Source of the DNA: Tupaia tana
Taxonomy: Eukaryota; Chordata; Mammalia; Scandentia; Tupaiidae
Length of the DNA stretch: 64,000 nt
NCBI GenBank assembly: GCA_026018925.1
Contig: JAKSZU010000018.1
Location: 3,752,920-3,816,919 of the forward strand
Direction: 5' to 3'
Shown: positions 21,504 through 33,259 of the stretch, in pieces
Layout of the letters: every line of letters starts with the position of its first letter
Numbering within the stretch: the first letter of the stretch is position 1
Notes under the pieces: generated by a model
The model's input: the letters and a program-made list of their open reading frames with translations, nothing else
What the model was told of the DNA's origin: nothing
The model's database searches: none
Program-made: the position numbers and the translations under genes

Positions 21504-24500
21504 GTGAGTGGCGGCCGCGCCTGGGCTGGAGCCCGTGGGACCAGACGTCTCCTGTCCCAGCCACCTCTGGCTTAGAGTACCCGGGGACACAGGCTTGCAG
21601 CGCTTCCTGCATGCTGTCTTCCCGTCCCTTCTGCCCACGTGTACCAGAGAGCAGGAGCTCAGGCCGCAGCCTTCTCCCCCGTCCTGTCCTGTTCGGATTC
21701 GGGGCACACGTGCCCATGCACCCAGGCTGCTTTCCAAGCTGCTGGGGCTGGGGTTTGAACCACGGTTGGCCACGTGATACCCGGCTCCCTTAACCCCACG
21801 CTGGGTGTGCAGTGGGATCGAGGCAGGGACTTCCCTGTGGTGTGTGCTGCTGCCCAGGGGGGCTGTTCCTCTCTGGGGTTGGATCCTGCGCCCTCAGCAG
21901 TCCAGCTCCTGCTCCCTGCCCAGGGAAAAGGCCTTGAAACTGACAGGAAGCCCGAGGGCTAGAGCAGGTGACCATGCAGACAGTCGTGAGCAGGGGTGCG
22001 CAGGCCCCTTGCTCACTGTCCCTGCAGGGGCGGGGTGGTGCTCTCGGCGCACCATTGCAGCTCGAGCTCACTGCAGCAGCCCCTGCACAGTCAGCGCTTC
22101 CTGGTCAGTCACTGAGTCTGCAGCCATGGCCACGGCCATTTCAAGACATCTTGTCACCCCCAAATGCAGTCCACAGCCCCGGGCGTCACTCCCCGGAATG
22201 CTGCCCCAGCCCCAGATGACCACTGACCTCCTGTCTTGGTCTGGATCCGCCTGTTCTGGACACTTGACACAGACGGGCCCTAGTCTCCTGCATGTAGTGT
22301 CCCTCGTTCAGCTTCACGCTTCCGTGGCTCTTCCCTCCGTGGCGCATCTGAAGGTCGCCTCCTGTGTGGTGAGGCACACAGCTCAGAGCCGTCACACCTG
22401 AGGGGCATTTGGGTTGCTCCCACTTCCTGGCCGTTATAGAGTGCTGCTCTGAACACCTGTATGGACAGGGCTGGCCCACGGCTTCGTGGGTCAGGGAACC
22501 ATATCCCATGTGCAGACCACGCGGTTCAAATCCCGGCCTCTGGAGGCTTGAGAAACATGCCAGCTGCGTGCACCCGGTGCCCCACCAGGCTGGGGAAACG
22601 GAGGAGGGGAGATGGGCATGCCCACACCCACTGGGGGTGCTTTCTCGTGTAAGTTCAGGTGTTTAGAGTTTTAAAATCTGGTCAGTTTCCTCTTAGAGGA
22701 AGTGGTCAGCTGGGCATAGATGCGATGCAGTGGGCTTTGGTAAAATCTAGACCCCTGGGTTGGTGGAGGGATGTCGACCAAATTCTCCGAATCGTGGTCA
22801 GTAAGTGTCTTACTCCTCCTGCATTCGGTTTGCAAAGATAAATTCGAACGCTTAACAAGTCGAACCTCTTTGAGGAGACGGTTCGAGTGCTGGCGAGCAC
22901 CGGGTCTTCACCATATAGCTTTGCTGTGTTGAGCAGTGGGACTGCTGGGTCCTGGAGGAAGCCCGCTGGGTGAGAGTCGGGTGTGGGCTCAGCGGGGCCT
23001 CGAGCCCCACAGAGGCGTCCAGCCTGGGCATCGTCTCCCAGGCACTCTCAGATGTCTCTGCAGTTGCAGAGCACCTCCTCGCCCCCAAGCCCCCGCCTCG
23101 GTGGTTCCCCGTCCTTGTGGCGGCTCTGCACCCCTGTGTGTGGATCCAGCAGTGACACTGCTGCAGCGTGGGGGCTCCAGGCTGAGGAACAGGATACAAG
23201 ACCTCGTTCCCCACATCGAGGCGTCTGGGACCCCCAGGCAGGTCTGCCTGTCTTACTGTCCACCCTGTCACAGCCTCTAGGAACCCCCACAACTTTCAGC
23301 GTCCAGAGAACAAAACCTTTGCTACTCTGCAGCTCAGGCCTCACCTGCCGGCTATGCAGCTGTCCCCACTGTCCTCGCCCTGTCTGCAGGGGGTGCCTGC
23401 AGCACGGGGCCTGGACCCGTCTCTGCTACTTCCCCCTTGCTTGTCTGTGCCCACTTCTATAGCACTTGGGGTGCAGACACCCCCCCCCCGTTGACCTCTG
23501 ACCCTGCCTGTGTGTGGCTGTTCATCAGTAGTCATGGGTCAGGCGGGTGGCCTGGCCACCTCTCCAGGGCTGGGGTGTGTTCCCCATGGGGCGGAGACTG
23601 GCCAGCGTGCCCCGGCTCCCCTGGACATGCCTGCACATCACCCCCCACCCCCACCCCCCCCCCGCAGCCTCTGGGACACCCTTACAGAGAAGCCATCCCC
23701 AGTACAGCCTGACAGGGACAGGTAGCTACCCTTGTGTTGGAACAGACCTGGCCTTGAGCTAGAAGAGACTCAGGTGAACATGGAAAATAAAACTCCCGGG
23801 CTGCCCGAGTAGCGTTACGTTTCATGTCCGACGTGCCTTCAGTGGAGCCGTAGCTTTCTAGACTGTGGGGACGGCTAAAATCGCAGGTGAATTCCTACGT
23901 TCATGGACGGTTTTTTCCTTCTCTCCCTGCAGGGGGCGGTGCCCAAGGGGAACGCCACGAAGGAGTACATGGAGAGCCTGCAGCTGAAGCCCGGCGAGGT
24001 CATCTACAAGTGCCCCAAGTGCTGCTGCATCAAGCCCGAGCGCGCCCACCACTGCAGGTGCCGTGCCCAGGGACAGGCCAGTGCCCAGCAGTCGGGGACA
24101 CAGACCCAGACCCCATTCTAGCAGAGGGTCGGTCGTGTGGGTCCGCAGCCGGGGCAGTGGCAGGCTGTGTGCTCCGGTGGCGTGGTGGCCTCAGACTGGC
24201 ACGCGTGTGCTCAGCCCACTGGTTACACCCCACATGGGGTCCAGCGGGAGGTGCAGTCTTCCCCTCACCTCTCCAGGTTCTTCCAGCCAGAGGGGAGTTG
24301 CTGCATGCTCACCTTCGTCCTCCCCTGCCATGGGCTACGTGCAGGTGCAGGTGCTGGTGCTTCTGGAGTCTCTCGACCCTTGGTTATCACACACATATTC
24401 TTAAAGCCAGAACGAAGGTCTGCCTTCCTCCTGGGTGTGCCCTGCTGGTCCTGGCTGCCTTTTGCCCACTCCTGGCTCATGGGGAGTCTGCTACTGGGTG

Positions 24501-27500
24501 GTGGGCACTGCTCCAGGAGTTGCAGCGACAGGCTGGAGGTATTTCTCCACCGTAGAGTAGCTGTTGAAGCTCAGCTCGGGTGCTCTGAGAGCGGTGGGGT
24601 GTGGCTGCAGCTCGGTGGGGCCTTGCCGGCCACAGTGAGTGAGTGAGGGGAGAAGACAGAAACGAGGGGTTGCCCACTCGGTGTGGAGCGAAAGGTTCAG
24701 AAAGACTCTTATCCACACAGTGGGGAAGAGACAAAGATGAAGTGGAAAAAAGACAGCTGGGCTGGGTGAAAGTGGGGAAAGACTGCATCTGGGCATGAGT
24801 TTCCTTCTGGGGCCAGGGGAGCACCCCAGGGTTAGAGAGCAATGGTCTCCACGTGCCGCAAGTGTAGTGAGACCACGGAGGTGACCTCCCATGTCCGCAC
24901 GCTTGTGTGGTGTGTCAGTTACACCCAGGGGGTCTGTTCAAGGCGGCTCTGTAGTTTAGCAGGGAAGAGAACCAGAGCCCACGTGGCTGCCTGTGGTTCG
25001 AATCCTGCCCCAGATCCTGACAGGACGGAGAAGAGAAGGAGGGCCTGTGGTCCTGTGCCCACTGGGGGTGCTTCTCCCTCCGTCTCCTCTCTCTGGCAAT
25101 GAAAAAAATAAATTTAAAAATAAAAATATCTGTTTAAAGAAATGAAATGGGAGCACCTGGGAGTTCTTAGATTAGCAGGTACGTTAGAAATGGTTGAGAA
25201 AATGAGACTGGATAGAGGGTGTGCTCCACGGAGGGCACTCCCGTGGGACTCTTACAGAAAGTCTGTGGCACTGAGGGGCCTGCGTCCACACGTAGCTCAG
25301 TGTAATTAAATGACACAAGCTAGTTCTAGAAAAATGGCCGATGGCGGCCTCGGGCGCGCTTGGCTTAGCAGGTGTTGATGTTTGAAATCAGACGTAGGAA
25401 ATGTTGGGGCAGAAGTAAAAGAGCTGGAAACGAAGCTGCACGGGGTATGGAGTTGGATGGTGTGAGGCGAGGTGGGTGGAGCTGCTGGAGTGTCTCTCCC
25501 TGCACGTGGACGTTCCATGCTGTTTTATATTGAACTGGACTTGGGGCTTCGGAGCTTGCAGTTCGGGAGTGTTATCGCTAAGCGTCTGTGATGGGTCCAG
25601 CCGGGAGAGCCTGGGACCGGGGAGACGATGGCTCCGTGTACCTGGCTCCAAGCCTGTCAGCCCGGGCAAGGAAAGGCGTGGAAGTTAATTCAAAGCAGAA
25701 GTTTTAAAAGAGGACCCTATGTGTGGTAGATATTTTTGACACGTTACACAATGGATCTTCATAAAGTTCGTGGCAAAATGGCTGTAAAATACGGGTTTAT
25801 TTCAGTGCAAAACTTCTTGAAACCCACGCAGACTTTTTTCATAATACTCATTTTCCGTGAACTTTTTTTTTTTTTAAAGAGGTTTTTTCTGTAGGGCGCA
25901 TGCACTCTCTAGACAGACAGAGACAGACAGAAAGCGAGAAATCACTCCCCAGGGGGGATGGCCACGCTGCAATCCCTTCTCCTCCATTCTCCTCTCGGGA
26001 TTTTGGGTGCACACGCACCCGGCGTGAGTTTTAAGCCACCAGGTCCGGGACGCAAACTGCGGTCGACTATATGGGAGTCCAGTGACATAGCCATTACGCC
26101 AACTGCTGGTCCCTCCATGAACATTTTGAGGATCCTTAAAATACATGACTTTTCTCCTTTTAGTTGAATCACTCTGGTTTCCTCAGAGTAGGGGATACTG
26201 AACATCAAACTCTCCTTTTCAGTATTTGCAAAAGATGTATTCGGAAAATGGACCATCACTGCCCGTGGGTGAACAACTGCGTAGGAGAAAAGAACCAGAG
26301 ATTTTTCGTGCTCTTCACTGTAAGTAGAAATATTTTCATAGTGACTGATACTCGATTTCCAGTTCTCTAGCTGGGGGGACCGCATCTGACCTCAGGGCCA
26401 TGTCTCCGGCTGTCCGTCGACAAGCTGTGCTGCTAGGTAGCAGGTTGTCCCAGTAGCAGAGCGGATGTGGTCCGCAGCATCGTAGCTGTCAGGGGTGTCT
26501 GTGTCCTCAGATGCCTTAAGTCACCCTTGGTAGCAGGCTCCTCCAGGAGCTGTAGTTCCCTGCCACGTCGCTCTTGTAACAGCGCTGGCCTGCCTGCGGC
26601 GGTCTCGGCAGGCCGGCGTCAGCCGTGACCTGACGCTCCCCTCATTTCTTCTCTTCTGACAAGTGAAGCGGGCTGTGAACATACTGCCCGTTGACCTTTG
26701 CGCTCAGAAAGGCGGCCTGGAGCAGTGACTAATGGTCTCCCCTCCTTCCAGATGTATATAGCTCTGTCTTCAGTCCACGCTCTGGTTCTCTGTGGATTCC
26801 AGTTCATTTCCTGTGTCCGAGGGCAGTGGACTGGTAAGCTCGACCCCGCGCGTCATCCCAAACGCCTATGCCTTTCACTGAACGAGCGAAGTTTAAAGAA
26901 GGGGTGATTTTCCAGTGTGGAAGGGAGTCCTTGGCTAGTCTAGGAGTGGATTGAATGTCCTTAGAAAAGGACGTAGTTCAGTCCAAACACCGCCCTGTGC
27001 TCAGGGCAAAGCCCAAGCCCTCTGGTAGTTCTTCTGTAGTCGGGCATTTGTTCCGACTCTCATTTGTATTTTGCGTGTGTAAGTTTTTGTTTATTCATCA
27101 TAAGGCATGGCGGGGGAGGAGAGGGAGGGGCACCCTCCATGGGATCTGGTCACGCCGCGATCCCTTCCTCCAGCCCCCGGACACCTGGACCCCAGGCACT
27201 TAACCTCCGGGCTGGCACGTCTCGGGCAGATTGGGAGGGGCTGAACTATGGTTGCCATGTGGGATCTGGCTTCTCTTGAGCCGGTGCTTTTGCAGAATTT
27301 TGAGATCGAGGAAGTCAGCTTTGCTCCGCTGCATCCCGTCTGGCCCTCTGGCTAGCTAGCAGGGCACCTCCCACACATCGCTCAGCCGGAGGGAGCCCAG
27401 GCAGGGGATCGGCGTCCAGCCACGGAGGGGCAGTTGGGCCCAGGAGTGCGTCCTACTCCAGGGGCCAGACGGGGAGCGGATTCCTGTGGGGACCACTCCC

Positions 27501-28541
27501 AAGTATAGACACGAGACTCTTCCATTTTCAGTGGCATTTTAAGTCACAGATACAGGGCAGGGGACCCTCAGGCAGTTCACAGCTTTCGAACTGCTGGCCT
27601 GGAAACTGGACTATGGATCTTTGTCCGGAAGGGCTGCCCTCCTTGCTCCTGGAGGGCGGGGGACATGGCTGTGCACAGAGCGAGTGCGTTCCTCTGCGGG
27701 GCCTGGGGCTGGCCCGGGTGGCCCCTGCCGACCCCCGCCGTCTCGGGCGTGCTCGCCCTGACTCTGGCACACCCCTCGTGTCCGCAGAGTGCAGTGACTT
27801 CTCGCCCCCGATAACTGTGATCCTGTTGATATTCCTGTGCCTTGAGGGTCTGCTGTTCTTCACGTTCACCGCAGTCATGTTTGGCACCCAGATCCACTCC
27901 ATATGCAACGACGAGACGGTAGGCTCCCCTGGCTGCCGGGCCTGCTGGGGGTCGGGTGGAAGCTTGTGTTGACAGGAAGTCCAGGGCAAGCAGCAGGTGC
28001 ATGTGTGCTGACTTGGGAGCTGAAGTGGGAAGGCTCAGTAGGCGCCGGCAGGTGCTGGTGTCAGCCGGCCCTTCCTCGGGCGCGGTGCCACGCGTCCTCC
28101 GAGTCTCCCGTGGCTGAGAGTCCACCGAGCAGGCGGGCAGAGCCGGCCCTGCCTCAGCAGCATCGAGTGCGTGAGTGCCGGGGGCTGAGCGCCCGCACGC
28201 CCCCACTGCAGGTGAAGATGGGCGCTCGGTAACTGCAGGAGGAGGAAACGCCAGAGGCTGCCTGGCCTGGCTGTCCAGATAGGGCCTCATGCCAGCGTGA
28301 CACGTGGCCCACCTGTGCCTTTGGGGGCCTCTGGAGCCACATAGTTGCTTCTTTCTGCTTCTAGGAGATCGAGAGACTGAAAAGCGAGAAGCCCACGTGG
28401 GAGCGGCGGCTGCGGTGGGAAGGGATGAAGTCTGTCTTTGGGGGACCCCCCTCACTCCTCTGGATGAACCCCTTTGTTGGCTTCCGATTTCGACGACTGC
28501 AAATCAGACCCAGGAGAGGCGGCTCGGAGTTCTCTGTGTGA
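21192..28541 (+). CDS. ZDHHC7: ZDHHC7, Golgi-type DHHC palmitoyltransferase (six coding exons, spliced)
   Basis: Joining 21192-21503, 23933-24057, 26223-26319, 26752-26833, 27788-27918 and 28365-28541 gives 924 bases: 307 residues plus stop. Every junction is GT-AG and every phase agrees. The protein follows the DHHC plan: TM1 (about 47-69), TM2 (about 76-97), DPG motif (103-105), cysteine-rich zinc domain (about 131-180) with DHHC at 156-159 (nucleophile Cys159, equivalent to human Cys160), TM3 (about 173-200), TM4 (about 215-240) and a cytosolic C-terminus. Family knowledge: the enzyme auto-acylates on the DHHC cysteine and transfers palmitate to protein cysteines at the Golgi; reported substrates include SNAP-25, Galpha subunits, steroid receptors and STAT3. 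The length is one residue below the 308 of human, apparently one serine fewer in the N-terminal run. No frameshift or lost key residue. ZDHHC3 is the closest paralogue; the N-terminus and the GQWTECSDFS segment favour ZDHHC7. Confidence 0.98.
21640..21797 (-). repeat. family A SINE, old fragment in intron 3
   Basis: Antisense: 'ggggcacacgtgcccatgca', 'gctggggtttgaaccacggt', 'cggctcccttaacccc'. Confidence 0.6.
22330..22950 (+). repeat. ancient L1 remnant interrupted by a SINE
   Basis: 'catttgggttgctcccactt', 'cctggccgttatagagtgct' and 'gctctgaacacctgtatgga' match the old L1 'moving-average' 3' region. Its expected continuation ('gtgggactgctgggtcctgg') reappears at about 22937, after the element at 22468. 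Confidence 0.45.
22468..22652 (+). repeat. family A SINE, old copy
   Basis: 'cagggctggcccacggcttcg', B-box 'cggttcaaatcccgg', 'ggcttgagaaacatgccagc'. Inserted in the L1 remnant. Confidence 0.55.
23933..24057 (+). CDS. ZDHHC7: ZDHHC7 coding exon 2
   Basis: Acceptor CTCTCCCTGCAG, donor TGCAG|GTGCCG (phase 2). Encodes G105 of DPG and the start of the cysteine-rich domain through KPERAHHC, including the CPKCCC zinc-ligand cluster. 125 bases. Confidence 0.98.
24930..25128 (+). repeat. tRNA-like SINE, old
   Basis: B-box 'tgtggttcgaatcctgcccc' with 'cacgtggctgc' before it, 'actgggggtgcttctccctc', and the 'ctctggcaatgaaaaaaata' tail. A diverged short-form type element. Confidence 0.55.
25862..26114 (-). 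repeat. family A SINE, young, 108 bases upstream of the DHHC exon
   Basis: Near-consensus antisense copy: T13, 'tctgtagggcgcatgcactc', 'gattttgggtgcacacgcac', 'aggtccgggacgcaaactgc', head complement 'cgccaactgctggtccc'. Flanks CC(G/A)TGAAC(T/A)TTT look like a target duplication. The next exon begins at 26223. Confidence 0.85.
26223..26319 (+). CDS. ZDHHC7: ZDHHC7 coding exon 3 (DHHC catalytic exon)
   Basis: Acceptor CTCCTTTTCAG, donor CACT|GTAAGT. Encodes [15 protein letters not shown] and onward through FFVLFT. Contains the catalytic Cys159 and most second-site zinc ligands. 97 bases, entering in phase 2 and leaving in phase 0. Confidence 0.98.
26752..26833 (+). CDS. ZDHHC7: ZDHHC7 coding exon 4 (TM3)
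   Basis: Acceptor CCTCCTTCCAG, donor ACTG|GTAAGC. Encodes most of TM3 and the start of the lumenal loop, ending GQWT plus the first base of Glu. 82 bases. Confidence 0.97.
27085..27290 (-). repeat. family B SINE in intron 6
   Basis: Left end 'tttgtttattcatcataagg' (complement of a CCTTATGATGAATAAA tail), right end 'atgtgggatctggcttctct' and 'tgagccggtgctttt'. Shares both ends with the element at 43217. Confidence 0.5.
27788..27918 (+). CDS. ZDHHC7: ZDHHC7 coding exon 5 (TM4)
   Basis: Acceptor GTCCGCAG, donor GACG|GTAGGC. Encodes the lumenal loop, TM4 ([16 protein letters not shown]) and the start of the cytosolic tail to CNDET. 131 bases. Confidence 0.97.
28365..28541 (+). CDS. ZDHHC7: ZDHHC7 coding exon 6 (C-terminus and stop)
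   Basis: Acceptor CTTCTAG. Begins [12 protein letters not shown] and ends GGSEFSV-stop (TGA 28539-28541). It contains the C-terminal segment equivalent to the PaCCT region ([20 protein letters not shown]). Confidence 0.97.
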   Translation, partial: EIERLKSEKPTWERRLRWEGMKSVFGGPPSLLWMNPFVGFRFRRLQIRPRRGGSEFSV

Positions 28542-29097
28542 AGCCCCACCGTGCTAGGGCAGCTGAGGGACCTTCCGCGGGGTCTGGGCCGCAGCTCCCC
28601 TGGACGTGGCCGTGCAGACCGGCTGCTCGCAGCCAGCAGGGCTTCTGTCCAGCCGCGGGCCGCAGGCAGGCTGCGCTGCACCACGCCCACCTCGGCCTGG
28701 ACAGTGACCGGAGGGCGTGGCCACACCAGGAGGCCAGATGTCCTCCTGCCCAGTTGGGACTTCCGTTAAGGATGCTCTGCGCTTTCTGAGAAGTTTGGGA
28801 TATTACATGGGCTATTTGAATCCTGTGTACTGAGCTGCTTTTTTTTCAATCATGAAGAAGAAACAATGTCAATCCGGTGAACGAGAGGTCTCCCCGGTCT
28901 CAGGGAGCTCCGGGTGGCCTGTGGCCCATGGGCACACTCCCCTGATGACAGGAGGGGATGGACACGGACGACGCCTCGGCCTTGCCACCTGACGCCCTGC
29001 ATGGGAACTGCGAAACGAGAGGCCCACTCCCTGAGCAGCGGGGCGCCTCCTGGCACACTCCCCCGCCCTGAGAGGCACCCTGGTCCCTTCTGTGAGC

Positions 29098-29141
29098 CTG
29101 TCTGTGTGTGTGCGTGTGCGCGCGCGTGTGCATGTGTGTGT
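29098..29141 (+). repeat. (TG/CG)n microsatellite in the ZDHHC7 3' UTR
   Basis: Alternating TG and CG dinucleotides with a GCGCGCGCG core; the type of tract able to form Z-DNA and to vary in length. Confidence 0.9.
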
Positions 29142-30130
29142 TAAGCCCGGCAGTGTTGTCTAGGTGACGTAACGTGACGGCTGTGTACAGCAAACAAGCT
29201 ATTTTTTAGAGACCGACATTTCAGGGAAGAGGGTCGCGCGTGGCGGCCCCGGGGTTCTTGTGAATGTATGCATGTCGGAGAGTGTCCCGATCCAAAGAAC
29301 AGTCGTCCTGCGGCTCCTCACGCCCTCCTGTGCCGACGCTACTTAGAGGGTCAGGGAGCCGAGTCTCCCGATGCTCCAAATTAGGTGTACGGATGGCGCC
29401 TCCGAGGAGGCCGAGGCGCAGGGCGCGGCCTGGCGCCTCCGGGAAGGCACAAGGAAGGCAGCCAGCCCCGAAGGGCACACCACTCGGCATAGCAGCACCG
29501 AGGCCACGCCAGTCAGGGTGGTGGCAGCCCTCCGCTGTCTCCGCCCCAGCACAAGTGACAAAAGAGGACCCTTGGTGCGAAGTGTAAAATTGTACCAGAA
29601 AGCAAACAGCTCCCCTCCACGGGGACTCGCCTTAAACTTGCCTGGTCCACTGTCCCCGGATGCATTACGAAGCTCCCAGCGACCGGTCGCGGGTCTTCCC
29701 TTAGGCCTGCTTCCCGGGCTCAGAAAGTGGGCGTCTCCCCTGGGGGTGTCCTGCCTTCCCGTTCATCTGTGAGCTGTTGGATTTTGTTTTCCTCACCCGA
29801 TCCTAATCAGGGCTCCTGCCATGGCTGAGGCAAAACCACAGGACCGACTGCAGCCCAGTCAGAGCGCAGGCACACGGCCGCGGGTGCTCCTGGGCGAGGC
29901 AGAGACGTGGGCCCGCTGGGTGGGCCGGGACAGCCAGCGGCAGCGGGAGGGGCTCCCAGAGGGCGTGCGGCAGGTTCATTTGCACAGCCGGGTCGGCTGG
30001 ACGGCTGGCCTCGGTGAGGCTGCGTGCCCTGTCGTCAGCAAACGTGGACGCGGTTGGCTGCAGGGCTCGCAGGGGCGGCCGACCACGTATACTTGACTCC
30101 AACCTCCTCTTTCGATGTACCTTTTCTATG

Positions 30131-30136
30131 AATAAA
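30131..30136 (+). terminator. ZDHHC7: ZDHHC7 polyadenylation signal
   Basis: AATAAA followed 20 bases later by a GT-rich 'gttgtcactgtctg' stretch; the only canonical hexamer seen after the stop codon. Confidence 0.85.
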
Positions 30137-30786
30137 GCAACCAGTTGACAGTTGTCACTGTCTGCGAGTCGCCTCTGCTTCTTGACCCAGCGGGTACAGT
30201 CCTGCGCGGGTTCCTACCCCGCGGGCTCCAGGCCTGCAGTAGCTGGCCCGGTCACGGTCACGGTCACGGCTGTGGTCGGCAGGTACTCCACACACAGTCC
30301 TCCGCCCCAGGCTCGTCGAGGGCTTTACTGAATCGACTCATGTTCTTTGCTTAACGTCCCGACAGACCCAGCTGCTCAGTGCACATCGAAATGGAAGCAG
30401 ATTCAAACTTTTCTGCAGCCGGAATCCCAACGCATTTGTGTAACATTTGCATTTCGAGGGCCGTCAGTTTCTGCTGCTAGGGAGGTGTGCGGGCAGGTCA
30501 GGGAGCCTGGGGGCCTCCACTCCAGGCGTTGAGAAGCAGAGGGCCCCGGGCATGGACAGGTGGGGCTGTGCAGTGGCAGCCCTCAGGCGTGTGGCAGCCT
30601 CTGTCCCTCCCGCCCAGACGGTCCCCGCGTGCTCTGCCTTGAACCAAAGGGGAGACGTTGCCCGGACAGGAAGGGGACAGGCCCAGCTTTGTTGCGTGGG
30701 CGCTCCGGTGGCCATAGGAGCAGAGAGCAGCAGCTTCAAAGAGAGCCACACAAACGAAGGGGTGCCTGAGGGTGCTCCCGGGAGGG

Positions 30787-30871
30787 CAAGGTCTGCGTGG
30801 TGCTGCTCCTTCCCTGGCCAGTAGTTCAAGGTCTGCGTGGTGCTGCTCCTTCCCTGGCCAGTAGTTCAAGG
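30787..30871 (+). repeat. perfect 40-base tandem duplication
   Basis: Two identical 40-base copies (30787-30826, 30827-30866) with five more matching bases. No mismatch, so recent or an assembly artefact. Confidence 0.97.
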
Positions 30872-31712
30872 CATGGCACAGACGGGGCACCGAGGGAGGG
30901 ACGACCTGGGTCCGCGGGCTTCCCTGGGCTGAGGGGACGAGGGTGAATGCTCAGCAGCCGGGCCTGGGGGAGGTTTTGAGAAGGTTCTGGGGAGCCCGTG
31001 AGCCCAAGGCAGTTTCCCAGGGCTTTTGCTGACCTGGACTTCACTGCCCGCCCTGCTCACTCCAGCTGCTCCGCCGTAGTCAGTGTTGGGGCTGAGCGTC
31101 TTGCTGCTTAACCACGTGGTCCTAGGATTGGGGTTTTGGGTAGTTTCCCACTCTGCCTGGCAGTGGGCTTTGCTGGTGCGCTTTATGGCCGCCGCCACCG
31201 CTTCAGGCCTCGCAGCCTGCGACCCGCTCCGCCCGGCGAGCCATGGCTGCGGACAGTTCTGCGCCGCTCCCGGCCTGGCCCCCGTGAGCCGGCGGGGCTC
31301 CCCTAGACTTGCGTGTTCGGCTGCGCCGGCCACAGTCCGAGCGTGCGCTGCGGTCCCAGTGGTTCTGGAGAACCAGGTGTCATCCAGGTGCCTTGGAAAG
31401 TCCCTCCTGAAGGTGCCGGGCTCTGCCCTCCCTCGGGCGGTGCCCAGGGACAGTGGAGCCCGGGTTAAGTGCCCTCGCCCAGACCCGTCCACCGCTCCCA
31501 CCTTCCAGCACGGCCGCCAGGGGACTTCCTGTGACCTCTCAGGAAGTCCTGGGTTCCTTCGCGCTCACGTGACGTGCTGTGGTGCCTTGTCCCCCTCCTG
31601 CCAATGCTGGGAGACCCTTCCCTTCGAGACAAAGCTGGGTCCTAGAAGGGCCTTCGGAGCGCCGTCCTCCCCTGCCCTGAGCTCCTGAGCGGGCGCGGGG
31701 CCGGGCCGGCCT

Positions 31713-31752
31713 CTCACTGTCTCACTGTCTCACTGTCTCACTGTCTCACTGC
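31713..31752 (+). repeat. 8-base tandem repeat (CTCACTGT)5
   Basis: Four perfect units and a fifth with a final C. Confidence 0.95.
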
Positions 31753-32681
31753 CACTGTCCGTCTGCTTCCTGAGAAGGCCCCGGGCTCTGTCTTCTGGGG
31801 ATCTCTTCAGGCCACGGCGCGGTCTGGTTCCCAGGGCCCTTTCTGCCTTCACTCAGATGGAGCCTGTGTGCACGGCAGGGGGAGGCGACGGGCACCCCAC
31901 GGGCTGGTCACCACGTGGCCCCGCTTCCTGCAGCCCCCAGCCTGCCTCACGTCGGTGCCCGTGCGCGTGCCCGGTGTTTCAGGCCGGCTAGGCTGGGGCT
32001 CGATGCCGTGGCCCCGTGGCCACCCGAGCAGCACGCTTCCCGCTCTGCTGTCCTGGCAGCCAGACGGCGTCCCGGTTTCCCCTGCGCAGCCCCTCCTCTC
32101 CTCCTCAGACGTGGGGTTCCCTGGACTGTGCCCCAGCCCCTGCCCACCTCGTCTCCCATTTGCGCCCCCAGTCCTTGGCAGAGCCGTCCTCGTGTGAGAG
32201 ATCGAGACGCCAAGGCGGGGCCCCAGCTCTTCCGTGAGGAAGGCTGCCAGTTCCCTCAGAAGGCCCTGTCCCCCAGCGGGTGAAGATGGGCCACTGGCCT
32301 TCCTGGGGCAGGTGGGCAAGGGCCTGGAGGCCTCCCTGGCTGGCGGGTGGGCACCTTCTGATCTGTCTGGGGTTGGGAAACATACCTGGGAACCCGCCCT
32401 CCCCTTACAGAGACCTCTCCACCTCGTCCAACCCAGAGACCGCTTGCCAGGTTCCGAGGCTCCCTGGGGGCTGCTCAGATCCCTGGAGGCAGCCGAGGCC
32501 ATGCAGCCCTGTCACAGGTGGGGGAAGGGAGGCCGCGGAGGTTCCCTGGCATCCCGGCCGCTGAGGGGAGGCTGGGTCCTCCCGCCGGGAGCCTGTCTCC
32601 AGCTGAGTGCCTCCCCGTGTCCCTGCCGGCTGTCACCAAAGTCTGCCACACCCTGCCCTGCGCTCAGATCCAACAGGCTGG

Positions 32682-32932
32682 TCCCTTTTTTTTTTCCTCT
32701 CCAGTTTTGCTATGACACAAGTGTGCTCTCCAGAGAGAGAGAGACAGAGATAGAGAGGGAGAAAGAAAGAAGTCACCTCCAGGGGGCTGGCCATGCCGCA
32801 ATCCCTCCTCCTCCGCTCTCCCTCCAGGATTGTGGGCATGCACATGGCCTTGTTTTCGAGGCACCGTGTCTGGGTCCTGAATGTGGTCAGCCATGTGGGA
32901 CCCACCGCCTAACCCACACTACTGGCTGGCCC
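32682..32932 (-). repeat. family A SINE
   Basis: Antisense: T-rich left end, 'ttttgctatgacacaagtgtg', GAGA tract, 'gtgtctgggtcctgaatgtg', 'actactggctggccc'. Confidence 0.75.
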
Positions 32933-33244
32933 AGGCGTGGTTTTCCCTTAACTCTCAGTTGTCACCGTTTCGTACGTGGGGATGCTAAGGCTCAGGGGTT
33001 GCTCAGGGACGCGGGTAGCAAGCACTCACCGTGTTACGCTAACGTTGACACGAGCAGCCTAATGACGACGGTGGCAATACTGCAAGAAGCCGGTCGCATA
33101 GTGGAGGAGGCTGCCTCCCAGTCACCTGACACGCAGAGGCAGAGCTCCACGTGGTCCAGAGCTGCGTGTTGTAGACTCCACCGGTGGTCGGAGGACGGTC
33201 CTGCAGGGAGAAGGGTTGGTGTCCCCTGTGCATCTGCAGACCGA

Positions 33245-33259
33245 CCACCAGAGGGCGCC
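33245..33259 (+). promoter_or_regulatory. strong CTCF-type motif, forward
   Basis: CCACCAGAGGGCGCC matches every constrained position of the CTCF core. It is not inside a readable SINE head. Lies between the convergent 3' ends of ZDHHC7 and CRISPLD2. Confidence 0.6.

Larger units (their letters stand above)
28542..30155 (+). other. ZDHHC7: ZDHHC7 3' UTR
   Basis: About 1.6 kb from the stop to the predicted cleavage site, without SINE insertions. Holds an alternating purine-pyrimidine tract at 29098-29141 and a CpG-rich middle. Uninterrupted by any long T-rich element. Confidence 0.85.
30160..32680. other. intergenic DNA past ZDHHC7
   Basis: GC-rich, no convincing exon. Contains two short tandem repeats described separately. 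Many open frames on both strands are a result of high GC. Confidence 0.5.

Noticed and set aside
27577-28455. 292-codon - open frame antisense to ZDHHC7 exons 5-6
   Set aside because: Shadow of the GC-rich coding exons and introns on the other strand.
30249-30270. Repeated GGTCAC half sites past the ZDHHC7 3' end
   Set aside because: A simple six-base tandem repeat; spacing does not match a nuclear-receptor element better than chance.
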